64,000 nucleotides of DNA from Progne subis subis. Taxonomy: Eukaryota > Chordata > Aves > Passeriformes > Hirundinidae. The stretch spans positions 992,001 through 1,056,000 of the forward strand of contig JAKJHU010000054.1 in the NCBI GenBank assembly GCA_022316685.1. The letters are read 5' to 3'. How positions within the stretch are numbered: the first letter of the stretch is position 1; every line of letters starts with the position of its first letter. Positions 21,386 through 33,388 of the stretch are shown one piece after another. The position numbers were made by a program, and so were the translations under genes. The notes under the pieces were generated by a model that was not told where the DNA came from, did no database searches, and saw only the letters and a list, made by a program, of their open reading frames with translations.

Positions 21386-24300
21386 ATTAGAAGTAATTTC
21401 TCATCCACTGCTGTTGGGATCTCCTGACAGGGTTTGGTGGATTACAGAGGGGAATTTCCCACCTGGAATGCCATGATATCCCCGTGCCAAACCCTCCTTG
21501 CAAACAGGATGCTGGAGGGTGGGATGTGTTAGCACCTGGGAGACCTGGGACGCATCCTTGGAAGCAAAAGCAAACAAAACCCAACCAAATAATTTAAGGC
21601 CTTGCTTTGAATCACCTGAAAACACCACAACAGCACCACCTGCCCAGAGCAGTTGTGTTCAAATGTGGAAAACACACCAGAGAAGCTGAAAATTCTGCTG
21701 TTATCCAGAATATCTCACAAAACTACAGCAGTCTGCTGGGGACAGTTTGCTCAGGGACTTTCCCTGTCAATGATGGTGAGTTTACATCCACTGGCCCTTG
21801 AGGGATTTGTTCTCTGTGCCCTCCTTTCCTCTCACACACAGCCCAGGCTGCCCAAGCATCCCCCAGACATCCCAGCGGGATCAAACGATCCACTGACACG
21901 TGAGAGCCACAGCAAACCTCAGCTCCCCGTGGGACCTGTACAGAGCAGCCTTGTGCAAGCAAATAATTTATCAGACTCAACGAAAGGTCCCACTGAGCAG
22001 CCCCAAAGCCACTGTCACAGCTCCACTTTGCTCCGTGGCCACATCATTCCCAGCTCGGGCTGATGGATTCTTAATTAGCATCTTAATGCGAGGAGCATAT
22101 GCAATGAAGCATGAAAAGAAAATCCCCATCATATAAATTCATTAACAGTCATCCAAAGTCTTCGGTGCAGAGGTGGAATTAGCTCTGAACTCCTTGGGAG
22201 AGCCCAGCTGTGCTCACTAAACTGTGCTAGATGTTGCTTATTTGTTGAACTGCCTCCAGGAAGGGTTTGGCCCCCTGGATTTGCCCCCCTGGGTTATTTG
22301 GGATTGCAATCCCCCCAGTCCCCTCTGGATTCTCAGGGATTGGATCTTCCTGGTGGCTGTGCAGGGACACGAAGAGGTGGAGCCACAGCCCTGACCCCAA
22401 ATCTGGATACAGAGTCCCAGGGACAGGCAGGTCATGGATGTGCTGGGAATCCGTGGTTAGCACATGGATTTCTCTGCCTCCTCCTGATCCCTGCAGCAGG
22501 GAATTCCTGCAGCTGTCTGCTCCCTGTCCCCTGGCTGAGAGGGCTGTGAGAAGGAACGTCCCATGTCCTGGCAGAGCTCCGCCTTTGGGATGGGGGACAC
22601 AGCAATGTGAGGGCTGCTGCAATATATCCCACCACTAAGGGAGGGGATGGGCTTCTCCTTTGGAGATCTGACAGCTGTTTATCCAGGAACACAGGCAGGA
22701 CGAGCAAAGGGGTCCCGGGACACAGGACAGAGGTTCAGGGACACAACAGCCTCGAACAGAATCCAGGGATGACAGCTGAAATGGGTCCGAGGGCACAGGG
22801 ATATAAATGGCACAGTCAGGGTGGGTCTTGAGGTCAGGGTCCAATAAGAAAGGGGAAAAGTGGTGCAAAGGGGTAAATATGAACTGGGGGGACTCATGGG
22901 GTTACAGGGGTGGAACACTGTGGCAAATCTAACCCAATGGGAAGAACATCCTGGCACGGGTGGGTGTACGGTAACAGGGTGACAAACTTAACGAAGCCTA
23001 AGAAATAGGAACATGTGTCTGCAAAGGCCCAGGGGAGGGAGGTTTTCCTCACCACGACCTAAAAGGGGATCTTTCCACATTTGCCTCGGTGCCTCCAGGG
23101 TTGAGGCACAGCTACCTTGGGGATAAACCCCTGGGCCTCCACAGGGTGACAGCAGGGTGGGGATGTTTTTGGGGCCACAGAATGGGCTCAGCACACAGAA
23201 CGAGGGCTGGAATGTGCCTGAGAGAGCCCCAGAGCTGCTGGGGGTGAGGAGCTGCGAGAGTCCAGCCCCTGTGAATAAATACAAGGTGGATTTTAATAAG
23301 GCAGGACTTTCCCATCTGCTGGGATTAAAGGAACTCTTTCCAGCCCCACTTTCCCTCCCTCGGCCATTTGCCATCACCCCACCATGGGTGGTGCTGCAGA
23401 CTCTAAAGCTCCCTCAGGGAGTACCCAAGGCCCCGTTCCAGGAGCCAGCCCCTGGACTGGGGACTTGGGAAGTGCTGGGCTGGGCTCAGAATTCCCACAG
23501 ATTCTTCCTGTCGCTGGCGAGGAGCTGGCAGATGGGAGGAGGGGAGGAACAGCTTGTGCCAGCAAGGCTTGTCCTCCTGAGCGTCCCCTGCCTTCCCCTG
23601 GGCTTTGTCTGTCCTCAGTGTTTTGCTGAAGACAAATTACCAAAGCCAAAGAGGCGAAGAAATCAGAATAAGCTGCTCCAGAGCAATTATAGTGAAGGCC
23701 TCATTTACAGAGAAAACCTGATTTAATGCAAAACAGGCTTAGAGGCTGCTGCAAACCAGTCTGGTTTAGGGTGTTTGTAGCTTCTTGAATTTCTTTCCCT
23801 CAATTAAGGATTGGTTTTATAAGCCAACCCCGAATTTACCATTAAAAAAGAATAAGACACCCTCGCAGAAGTTGCAGGGAGTGCAAATAAACAGGATCCA
23901 GAGGCAATTTGCATTCAGCCCGTGCTGCTTTCCAGGCTCCTGAGGTGGAGCTGTCTCTGGAAGGGGGCAGCAACCAACCTGACAAACTCAGAAATCCCCT
24001 GGAAACGGCAAACTGGCCACAGCTATAACGTCCCTGGAGGTCTGTGCCCATCTGGGTTTGACAGAGCAGGGGTACAGGAGCGGCTGCCAGAAGCTCACCT
24101 TGATCCACAAGCTTTCCTCATGTTTTCTCTGCTCTCCAGCAGAGGAGGGCAGGGATAGAGCAGCTTTGGGCCCAGCCAGGCTCAGCCCACCTCCCAACAA
24201 AATCGTTTTCCAGTGCCAGGGCTGCGGGGGGAGTGACTGCAGTGCTCGAGGAATGCAGCGATCTGAGATTCTTTCAGACATCTTTAATAAATGATAGAAA

Positions 24301-24729
24301 AGGCGCTGCCTTTTTTTCTTTTCTTTTTTTTTTTTTTTTCCTCCTTCTATGCCAGGAGATTTTCTCATCGGGTTTCAAAGAGATCTTTTATTCCCAGAAT
24401 GGGGAAATAAAACCATTTCCATTCGAAACACTACTCGAAGATCACATTTGCCTCAACCTAATTTTTAAAACACTTTCAAAAGAGAGGGAAATGAGTGTAA
24501 AGCAAACAGGAATCTGGTTTATTTCGGATTATATTGACTCTTCCATTTCATCTCAAAGGCTTTGAGAAGGTGGAGAGGGCTCACACACACGAATTCCTTT
24601 ACAGCAAGGAAAAAAGAAAAAAAGCAGGAAAACTTTCTATTTCAGGCAGCTCCATGAAAGAAATCTCATTCTGGGCTGGGTTTTTTTTTTTTTGGGTGGG
24701 TCTTTTGGGTTGGTTTTGTTTTTCTGGTT
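21386..24729. other. Unique non-coding sequence
   Basis: No gene is supported. Within it, 22068-22160 (TTAATTAGCATCTTAATGCG followed by ATATGCAATG and TTCATTAACAG) resembles a small enhancer core. A poly-T tract lies at 24311-24339 and an A/T-rich stretch at 24365-24540. The 189-codon frame ending at 23726 shows no domain and is probably chance. Confidence 0.4.
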
Positions 24730-25010
24730 AGGCAGGAAAACGAAAAAGCAATTATTCATGCAGCTCTCATTAACCATGCATTTACAAGTTGTTTGGAGGT
24801 GATTAGTCAGTCCGAGAGGCGCAGACAGCAGCAGCGTGTGTTTATTAACGCGGCGGGGGAAGGTGCTGAAGGTGATGCGGGGAATCAGCCAAAGCCTCCC
24901 GCTATTGATTAGCGATTTGGGCAGCCCGCATTCATTACAGTCGCTCTCTCCGCTGCGCTAATGAGCACTTTAAGACCAGAGCTGTAATCTAAAGCTGGGT
25001 TTTGAGCGGC
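24730..25010. promoter_or_regulatory. Candidate developmental enhancer block
   Basis: Dense motifs include ATTATTCATG, CATTAACCATGCATTTAC, GATTAGTCAG, TTTATTAACGCGG, CTATTGATTAGCG and GCGCTAATGAGC. Several homeodomain and HOX/PBX-like sites sit beside isolated CpGs, with no frame and no repeat. The pattern looks like a conserved non-coding element. Confidence 0.4.
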
Positions 25011-25239
25011 AGGATCAGGGTTTTCTCTCTCTGGACCATCCCGGGCAATTTGTCTCGAGGTGTCCCTGGAGAAAGCTGGGGAGTGTTTTTCATCCAGGAC
25101 CGTATCCAAATGCCTTCCCGGGGCTGGAGCTGCTTCCCGTCGAGGGGAATTTGGGAAAACGACCTGGCTGATTGCGTGGCCCTGACCTGGGAGTGAGTGT
25201 GGGAAAGGCTCAGATTCGGGTGCTGCTCGTGAAAATGGG

Positions 25240-25760
25240 AGGATTTACTCCAGCAAATAATTCAGCAACTCTGTTCTTCTCCCTCTGACTCTCCTGCCCT
25301 CCTTCCTTCCCTTCCCTAATAAAATAACTGAATGACAAGGGCTGAATTCTGCAGTAGGGAATTTTCCAGACTAGGCCTCCTCCCAGGATAATCTATTACC
25401 TTCACAAATTACTGCAGACAGTTCTTTATTGTTTAGAACCTTTTATCCAAATAAATGCATAAACCTTTCGGAAGGGAAAGAGGAGAGGGGGGGAGATGAA
25501 GAGAACCGGCATTTGAAATGAAACTCTCTTTCCCTCATTGACTGTTGTATGCTAAAGGAAAAAAAAAAAAAGAAAAAAGAAAAAAAAAATTAAGACTGAA
25601 AAAAAGAAAAATGACTGAAAGAAGAGGAAAGGAATGAGCCCAGGGGGACAGAAATTGGTGATCCTCAATGGATTTCATTAAAGACTTCCCCCTTTAAATA
25701 TTACAAGTGTTTGTTCTCTGCAGCCTGATAAATATCTGGCTGTGTTGAGATTGAAAATTG
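25240..25760. promoter_or_regulatory. AT-rich block with A-tract
   Basis: Contains AGCAAATAATTCAGC, AATAAAATAACTG, GATAATCTATTACC and TTATCCAAATAAATGCATAAACC motifs. It is followed by an A/G-rich tract (25558-25615) and a second AT stretch. The left part looks like a regulatory element; the tract is low complexity. Confidence 0.35.
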
Positions 25761-27109
25761 ATAAGCCATGCAACATCAATCTCTTTCAGACCCGCAGCCT
25801 CCCTGCAAACTCATCACTTTGGGACGGCCCCACTTTAATTAGCTGGTGGGGTTGGGCGGCCTGGAAGAATTTCCAGGGTTCTGCTCCATTAGGCCCCTTC
25901 GGGAAGATATTTCCCAAACAGGAATGGAGAGGCCAAATGAAGGAGCTGCCTCCTCTCCCTCCCTGCCTGGCACACTCCATTATCCTGCTTTCAGCATTCC
26001 CTCAGTGCTGGCAGGCAGGACGAGGCTGGGATGCAGCTGGGATGCTCAGGGAAGGATTTGGGAAAGGGAAGGGCCGGGAAATGAATCTCAGTCTGGAGGA
26101 GGGCACCAGGTTAGTGGTGACACAAACAGGATCGTGGTTTCTGCAGCACTCACGAACTTTCTGGCTCTGGGGGAGCAGTGAGGAGCTGAAATCCCACCTG
26201 GCTGCCCCGCATTTATGCATTGAGCAAGGCTCAGACATGAGCTGCAAGGTTTTCCTCTCCCACCAGTTAGCTCCCCACTGTCCCCACCCCAGGGTGGGGC
26301 ACTCACTGGGTGAGGGTCTGTGAGTGCAGGGAGGTGTCTCAGCTCAGCACAGACCCAACTGCTCCTTTTTTGGGAACCTCTGAAGCCATCCAGCAGGAAC
26401 TGAACTTCCTGCGCCCCCTTGGAGACTGTCCTGGAGACAATCATTGAAAAGCAACCTGGGGGCTGTTGGCAAACCTCTGCTGAGTCCTTAATCGGACTGG
26501 GGCAGCCTCTGGCATCGCCTCTGAGCACACTGAGAACCAACTCTGCCCCGTTTGGCCATCCCAGCTTTCACTGGGGCAACTCAGGGCACACAATTTCTCC
26601 CCTGCTTCCTCCTCCTCCTCTTTTCGCAGATCTGTCCCACAGCGCTGGTCAGCTCCTCCCCTGCCGCAGCCCGGTGGGAATGGGACATCCCGGAGTCACC
26701 CAGAGTTCGGGAAGCTCTGGAGAGGCAGGGAATGGCTCGGAGCCGAGCACAATGAAGATGTTGCCCGGGAGAGCAACTCCTCTTGTCGGCCCTGGCGGCT
26801 CTTCATCAGGAAAGCCTCGTTCACTCTAACAAAGCTCAACTAATGTGCTGTTTATTACCCTGGCTGTGGCGTTTGGACTGTCAGGAGATGAAGAAATATC
26901 CCCGGAATTAACGGCAACATAACGCAGGAAGAGGAGCCAGGGGAGAGGTTAAGGCAAGAGCTGTTATCTAAGAAAGGGGCTCGTAAAGCCTCGACACTGA
27001 GAAGGGTTTGTGCTTTGCGCCCGAGAGGGGAACGGGGCAGCGGAGCCTGGGTGCAAGGACAGGCTGGGCACGGAGCACAGGGCACTGCCAGCCCTCTCCC
27101 TCAGCACCC
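25761..27109. other. Unique non-coding sequence
   Basis: No supported gene. The stretch 26825-26935 has TAATGTGCTGTTTATTACC and related motifs and may be regulatory. Sequence from about 26940 onward leads into the repeat at 27110, but its homology to the other copy is not clear. Confidence 0.4.
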
Positions 27110-27612
27110 TGTGCCTTCACGGACAGCAGGACAATCAACCCACACGCACCCGAGGTTTGCATCCAAAGAGGAGACACAGGAGATCTGTGACTTTACTCAA
27201 ATAAAGGGAGAGGCCATGGGACATTTCCCATGGAGTCTCTCAAGTTGTTAGAGGACGCAGCGTCCTTTTTATCCTCATTTCCCAGCCACATTTCCCTCTC
27301 TCCTTCCCCACTGGCTGAGGTCCTTGAGAGCTACAGACTTCCCGAATCACCTACTACAGACCCCCTTTCTAATGTGTACTCCCCATTTTTTTCTTTTCCT
27401 TGTGTCTCTGTTCTTTTTCTCTGAGTCCAGGGATTTAGCACAGCCTTGGGTGAGTAACAGTCTGTGTCAATTAGAGGAATTCCTCCGGAATTTATGGTTC
27501 CCCCAACTGCTTCTTTCACCACTCAGTACCTGTGTTTATCTCCCAGCAGGCCCATGCTTTGTAAAGATATCTCCTCCTCATTCCTTCCGTGGACGCTGCT
27601 GCTTAGCCCATG
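27110..27612 (+). mobile_element. LTR-like interspersed repeat, copy B
   Basis: This aligns with the reverse complement of 9180-9612 through most of its length, with small indels. Shared features are AATCAACMCACACGCACC near the start, AATAAA (27200-27205), GGGAGAGGCCATGGG, CTGAGGTCCTTGAGAGCTAC, GGAATTCCT and AATTTATGGTTC. The two copies are clearly diverged, so both are old. The conserved AATAAA fits an LTR or other retroelement 3' region. The ends are not resolved. Confidence 0.65.
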
Positions 27613-28069
27613 GAAAGATGCCCAGTCCCAGGAAGAGCATTCCCAGAGGGAATTAACATCCTCCCCTCCAAGGCTCGGCAGTCTTTGTGTCTTTACAGTG
27701 CTCCAGGTTAATGCTCCCAGGTGGGCTGGGCACAGGGAGCACAGGAAATTTGGGAGCACTCCGAGCCAGGCTGGAAACCCAGCAGGAGAGATCAGAGCCT
27801 GGGCAGGAGGGAGGGAGGGAGGCACAAGGGTGGATGTGTGAGCTGGAGGAGATGTCACCCAGCCCAGAGATGCAGGGGACACACTGAGGGAAAGCAGGAA
27901 GAGCCCAAATGGAGACAGATTTCGAAGTGTGGCTCTTTGGGTTACCACCAGCGGGTCGCTGCCAACATCTCCTGCCACAGCAACATCCCTGTGGATCCTC
28001 CACGAGGAGGGATTCACCCTGGAGCCGGGATGAAACACCCTGGGAATGCCACCCCGTCAGAACAACGCA
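27613..28069. other. Unique non-coding sequence
   Basis: GC-rich sequence without a supported gene or repeat. Confidence 0.4.
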
Positions 28070-28200
28070 ATTAGCCACTTAATTCCTAATGTTAATTAAC
28101 CTGCTCTTGCTCAGGCACCGCCCTGCTCTCCGGGGTGCTCTTGGGAAAGCAATTATATGCTACTTACTCGGCAATTAATTACAGCTTTTAGGAAGGCCGG
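28070..28200. promoter_or_regulatory. TAATTA-rich candidate element
   Basis: CAATTAGCCACTTAATTCC, ATGTTAATTAACC and GGCAATTAATTACAGC lie within 130 bp, separated by a short GC-rich stretch. No frame or repeat signature is seen. Confidence 0.35.
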
Positions 28201-28819
28201 GGGAGGGCACCTCTTCCTGTTTGATCCTGTAAATGCTTCATTAAAGACCCAACCAGGAACAGGATATTTTTGTCACCTGGGCAATCCCAGGTGAGCAGAT
28301 CCTTTGAGGAGGCAGCGGCGGTGGGAATTCTGCTTGGTGTTAGGAAAGAAGAAAGGCCGGCCCTGCTGGAGTGAATTCGGCACAGCCACAACTCAGCACC
28401 TCCGTGGCTGCCAGATGAGCGCTCGGGGCGTCCTGCATCAACAGGGAAGGACAGGTGACACTTCCCTAATGAAACAGCTCTTCGCGAGGAGGGCTGCGAA
28501 TGAAACCGAGCTGCGAAATGCACACTTGTGGTCCAGAGCCCAGCGAGAATTTCCAGGGAGATGTTTGAAGTCAAACACGTCCTGTCCCTCCTTAAGCCAA
28601 GAAATGGAAACTTTGGGGGGTAGCACCGAAAAGAATTTAATGAAAAATGCCGAGGTTTTGATTTTTTTTTTCCCCTCCTAATTAAGCCACCCGGAAAAAT
28701 CACCCTGTTGGAATTTTCTCAGGGCAAGTGCCATTTCCAAAGCCTGTTCTGCTGAAGACACGCAGTTCAATTAGACAATAACTTCTTTGTTTTGTGCCTT
28801 CTCACCCGGTTTCACAGTG
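28201..28819. other. Unique non-coding sequence
   Basis: No gene supported. A short T run lies at 28661-28671, and AATTAAGCC and AATTAGACAATAAC motifs occur in the right half. Confidence 0.4.
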
Positions 28820-29110
28820 AATTGAGCAGCAGCTGCCCGAAGAATGTGTTAAATGAATAATTGGGTGCAGCGAGGAGCAGAATCCAAGCTCTTCCACTGG
28901 GGATAACCCCCGAGCAAGGCCCCAAGATGAAACATGGGAGGTTGCTGCCTGACAGCAAAAGGGAGAAATCTCGCAACAGTGTCGAAATGGGAAGATAAAA
29001 GCAACTCTTTAATGAAAGCTTTCAGGTACACAAATACGGCTCTGCGCATGTGAGAAAGTATTTGTATAAATTTTATAAAGTTAATTAATGAGCGTATCCA
29101 GCAGGTACAT
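28820..29110. promoter_or_regulatory. Candidate regulatory block
   Basis: Contains AATGAATAATTGGG, CTTTAATGAAAGC, ATTTGTATAAATTTTATAAAG and TTAATTAATGAGCG. The last AT-rich stretch (29058-29095) includes palindromic TATAAATTTTATA. The composition is that of an enhancer core. Confidence 0.35.
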
Positions 29111-30149
29111 CCAGTTGGGAATCAGTTACCCCAGCAACCCACACTTGGGTCGGCCCCTTGGGGTTGGTCCAGAGGCTTCTTTGCCCTATTTTTTTAAGTT
29201 CTGGTGGAAAACAAGATGTTCTTGCCAGAAATCCTCTTCTCAGGAATAAGTCTGAACAGAATTCCGAGAATGTGTTAGAAAGGGCTGGCTTATTACGAGA
29301 AAGGGCAGGAAAATTACTAGAAAGGACACAACTACATATTTAAAACCTACAGGGCTACAAATATGTGAAAAATGCACAGAAAAAAGCTGAAAGGGCGTCG
29401 AGGTGAGGAGGAGGTGCAGAATCAGTTTGAGGCATCAGCTACAGCCTGAAGCATCTCCATGGAGTGCTGACCTTTGCCTAAAATGCTGAGCTTTTGAGGC
29501 CACCCCAAAGCCTGGGAGAGTTTGGCCAGCCCGCATGGCCAGGTGGCCTCTCGCTGTCCCCTCCTCGCTTTGGGACAGGGATTATTGCGGGTCTCAGCAG
29601 CTCTGCCTTTCCATGGGGGTCCAGGAGCTCAGCAGCTCCATCTGCTCCTTGCTTGGATTGTTCTGGAAGCCGCTGGAGCGTGTCGGAGCTGCTGGGCAGC
29701 GTGGCGATGGGAAGTGACAGAGGGAAGAACAGACGAGGAGGGGAAGAAAAGACTCTTATTTACTGCGTGGCCACGTCTTTTGGCTCATCCACCGGGCCCG
29801 CCTGAGTGCCTTTTCTCTCGGGTGGGAGGACCAAGGCAGTGGAACGACCGGGACACCGCTCCCCGCTCCGCCTGCCCCTGCCCGGGCTTCTGTCCGCCCG
29901 CTTTCTGCCTCTCCCCTGAGCTGCGAGAACCGAAAGGAGTGGAGAGGAAGGAGCTCGGGAGCCGTGGGGATGTTCAGTCCCACAGGCTGGAAGGGACAGC
30001 AGTGACCCCATCCAGCTCTGTCCACACTGGGAGCCCCACAGCGCTGTCCCGGAGGGATGAAATCCACTGATTTGCACAGGAAGTCCCCCCAAAAACACCA
30101 CAAGCACCTGGCTGCCAGCGGGGATATCCGAGCAGCTCCTCCCGCCTCC
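29111..30149. other. Unique non-coding sequence with possible CR1 scrap
   Basis: At about 29975-30030 the text CACAGGCTGGAAGGGAC, followed by CATCCAGCTCTG, resembles the antisense 3' end of an avian CR1 LINE, but it is too short and diverged to be sure. The rest, including the A-rich frame near 29158-29343, is unassigned. Confidence 0.35.
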
Positions 30150-30530
30150 CTCCTGCCCTGCCGGAGGAGCGGCTGCTCGAAGCCCTCATTAGTGGCCCCG
30201 TTAATTGGCACGGCGGCCGCGCTCTGCTTGATTGCAGGAGGCAGATGCGAGGCTGATGGCGAGCAGACAGCGGGAGGAGCGGTGCCAGCGCTGACCGAGC
30301 CACCGCCACCTCCTTGGCACGCTGGCCCTCGCCGGTGCTCGTCCCCGCCAGGGCTGTGCGTGCCGGGGAATCCTGCACGCTCGGCGGGAGGATAAATGGA
30401 TAAATGGGAGCTGTCAGTCAGCCCGGGTTATCAATCTGCCAAGCTGCATCAGAGCTGCCATAAAAGATGCTTAAAAAGAAAATTGACGTTTTGGTTTATA
30501 GCGCCGGGATTTAACGAAGGGGGAAGGAAG
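30150..30530. promoter_or_regulatory. CpG-rich and AT-motif block
   Basis: CCCGTTAATTGGCACGGCGG is followed by a CpG-rich 150 bp (30200-30390), then GATAAATGGATAAATGG, GTTATCAATCTGCC, GCCATAAAAGATGC and GGTTTATAGCGCC. A CpG cluster bracketed by homeodomain and GATA-type sites is characteristic of developmental enhancers or distal islands. Confidence 0.4.
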
Positions 30531-31494
30531 GAGGGCTGGAGGACTCGTGCTGCCTCGCAAGGCTGCTCTGCTGGGCTCTGTCCTGCTCCCAGAGCCAAGC
30601 CATGTCCTCCAAGCCGGAGATCGCTGCCCCCAGGACTCCAGGGGTGAAGGTCACGCTTTGGGAATGAGCTCCAGGCTGAGCTGAACCCCACTCTCTGCTG
30701 ATGAACAGCAGCTCTGGGCTTGTCCCTACCCAAAATCAGTGTCTGGACCCAGGGCCAGGCATGGGACATCCCACAGCAACATCCCTCAACACAGGAACCC
30801 CAGCGTTCCACCGCTTTGGGCAATCCAGGGTCCTGCTCCTAGGTGGGTTCTCCAGTGCCCAACAAAGGCTGAGCACACCTGGCCCTCAGCAGCACCACTC
30901 CCACCTCCACCTCCTTCCATGAACCATGCAGAGCCTGGAAATGCAGGTGATTGAGTGGGAGGGGACTGCAGGCAAACAGATGCTCCTTGAAAAAAACAGG
31001 AAACTTCTTCCTTCTTCCCCTCCTGGCTCCATCCCCCTCGCCCTGGCCACGTTCTTGGGCTCACCCCGCTGCATGACAGCATTTTTATTGAGGGGGAATC
31101 CCTAAGTGGCGTGTCCCCATAAATTATAATCTGTCACAAAACCTGGGATTTATGGAGCGCCTTCCCCTTTGACACTGCCGTGTATTTTACAGCCACCGGT
31201 GGAAGGAGCTGGGCAGCGTCCCACAAAATACAGGGAGGAAACAGGAGGAGAGGAAGGCAGCAATTCCAGCCTCGGGACAGCCAGGAGCACCCACATCCTC
31301 CTCTGAGCCCCTGTGTCGAGCTGCCACCAGCAGCGTGGGGATGACACATTTCCTGCACAGCTCTTCATCTCTGCCTTGTGGTGCTCGGTGCCCTCCGCCT
31401 GCCCCGCTGCAGGTATTTCCTCCAGGGGATCCTTCCACACCTCATCTTCAGCCTTAGCTTTTATTCCTGGCCTCCCGCCCTTCATTTCCCTCTC
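30531..31494. other. Unique GC-rich non-coding sequence
   Basis: No gene or repeat is recognised. Confidence 0.4.
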
Positions 31495-31640
31495 CTTTGT
31501 CCATTAATTAATTCCACAAAGCACCCTGGGATCCATTTATTATGAATGACACGGCAGCAAATAATCTCTCCGGTTTTATTGCTGTGTGATTGCAGCGGGT
31601 CCCCGCTGATTGATGCCTTCTTATCTGGGCAGGAGGGTGA
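31495..31640. promoter_or_regulatory. Candidate regulatory block
   Basis: CCATTAATTAATTCC, CCATTTATTATGAATGAC, GCAAATAATCTC, GGTTTTATTGCTG and CTGATTGATGCC occur within 140 bp. These are strong HOX/PBX and homeodomain-like sites without any frame or repeat. Confidence 0.4.
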
Positions 31641-32569
31641 CCAGCAGCCAGCGTCCCTCAGCCCCTCTCTGACGGGGATGTCGGGCACATCCAAGCATCA
31701 CAGAGCCCTGATGGAAACCTGGGAACCATCCAGGAGAACCGGAACGGCCAATTTGCCTCTTTTCAGGCTCCGGCGGCTCCCGGCAATGGGATTGTTGCAA
31801 AGAGGATGTTGGACACGCGGGGCACCGCCGGATTAACCCGCGGGGTTTGGGTTTCACGCCTCTGGCAATGCACGTTTTGGGGAGGAAAAGCTGCAGCCCC
31901 GCAGAGGATTTCTCCTGTCAGGCGATGTTTGCAGGAATCAAATCCAACGTGGGATGAGCAGGAGCAGAACAAGGGCGGGTGAGACAGCTCTGTCTGGGAT
32001 TAAAATAGCAGAGCTGAGAAAGGTGCAAACGCTCCCGTGGCTCCGGTTCCTTCCCAGTTGCCTCTCCTCAGCCTCCACAAATTCTCACTGTTGAGCAGCT
32101 CCGAGACTGGCAGCAAAATGACGGCAAACAAAGGCCTTGCCAAAAACTTGCCAGGGGTTCAGACAGGACTCGGAGCTGCCAAGTCCTGCCAGGGCTGGAC
32201 CTGTCCTTAGCAAGCTCAGAGATGGAAACATTGGTGCCTGAAACATTTTAATGCTGAAAATTAGATTTCAGCTGCCTCTGGGGTTAAACAAGAGGGATTT
32301 ATGAGCTTTAAATTTTGATTTTTGCCATCTAAAATGGAAACCGAGTGACTCTGTCCTCCAGCAGATGCAATCCAGGGTCTCCTGCCCTTCAGCTGCTAAA
32401 TGGATATCACTCCCCACGCACGCAAAGAGGGCAGATGTGCTGACAGAGCTGAGAGGCTCAGACACGAATTTCCCAAGCCCTGGTGGGGATGAAGACACCA
32501 CATCATGACAGATCAAGACAAAAAGCCAGAGAGGCCCCAAGACTCAAATAAAAAGTCCATCAGCACGGA
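31641..32569. other. Unique non-coding sequence
   Basis: No gene or repeat is recognised. Confidence 0.4.
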
Positions 32570-32920
32570 AAAAGATGAAGCCAAATGCTCACAATCTCGA
32601 CGGTAAATCTAATAATCTGTTACTGCTGAGTTTCCCTTTATTTCCTGCAGCACTTTTTCAGGCAGAAGGACAGATGTCAAGACTGGCCCCCTAAATATCA
32701 TCCTGAAAGCAAGTGTGGATATCGGGGAGCAAAAACTGTTTATGTTCCCGTGATTAAACGGCATAAAACAATTCTCTTTACAGCAACTATTAGCTGGCTA
32801 ATGGCATCCCATCATTCCTCATATCACTTAAGTGACAGATGGAGCTGACGGCGTAATTAAGCCACTAAGAGTCTCATAAATTACAAAACTACCGGTGAAG
32901 CAGCAGCCCTGGCGACGGAA
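32570..32920. promoter_or_regulatory. Candidate conserved non-coding block
   Basis: A 350-bp stretch rich in TAATAATCTG, GTGATTAAACGGCATAAAACAATTC, AACTATTAGCTGGCTAATGG, ACTTAAGTGACAG and GCGTAATTAAGCC motifs. The density and variety of sites, with isolated CpGs kept inside AT-rich sequence, make it one of the better enhancer candidates here. Confidence 0.45.
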
Positions 32921-33138
32921 AACCTTTGGAATGTGATGCGTGAGGAAAGTGTCTTCATTTAGGGACTGCAGAGAAACCATTTGGGGATTTGGAAGGGGCT
33001 GAAAGGAAATCAGTTAGGGACTTTGGAAGGATGCTGGGAGTGAGTGACACCACAGACGTGCTGCTGGCATCCCAGCCAGGCGGGTGGGGACGGGCCCTGC
33101 CTCTTCAAGGAATGCTGCAAATGCCATTCCTGGGTGGA

Positions 33139-33388
33139 AAGAGAAGAGGAAGAGAAGAGGAAGAGAAGAGGAAGAGAAGAGGAAGAGAAGAGAAGAGAGA
33201 GAAGAGAAGAGAAGAGAAGAGAAGAGAAGAGAAGAGAAGAGAAGAGAAGAGAAGAGAAGAGAAGAGAAGAGAAGAGAAGAGAAGAGAAGAGAAGAGAAGA
33301 GAAGAGAAGAGAAGAGAAGAGAAGAGAAGAGAAGAGAAGAGAAGAGAAGAGAAGAGAAGAGAAGAGAAGAGAAGAGAAGAGAAGAGAG
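33139..33388. repeat. Pure purine (GAAGA)n microsatellite, about 250 bp
   Basis: The left 50 bp alternate GAGAAGAGGAA units. From about 33187 to 33388 the sequence is almost perfect GAAGA pentamers. The plus strand is entirely A/G over this span. It gives open frames in every phase (Arg-Glu-Lys on plus, Leu-Phe-Ser on minus) that are not genes. Such mirror-symmetric polypurine tracts can form triplex DNA and are unstable in length. Confidence 0.97.

Noticed and set aside
29975..30060. Antisense CR1 3' end
   Set aside because: Only about 30 bases resemble CR1, and this could be chance. Kept as a note, not an element.
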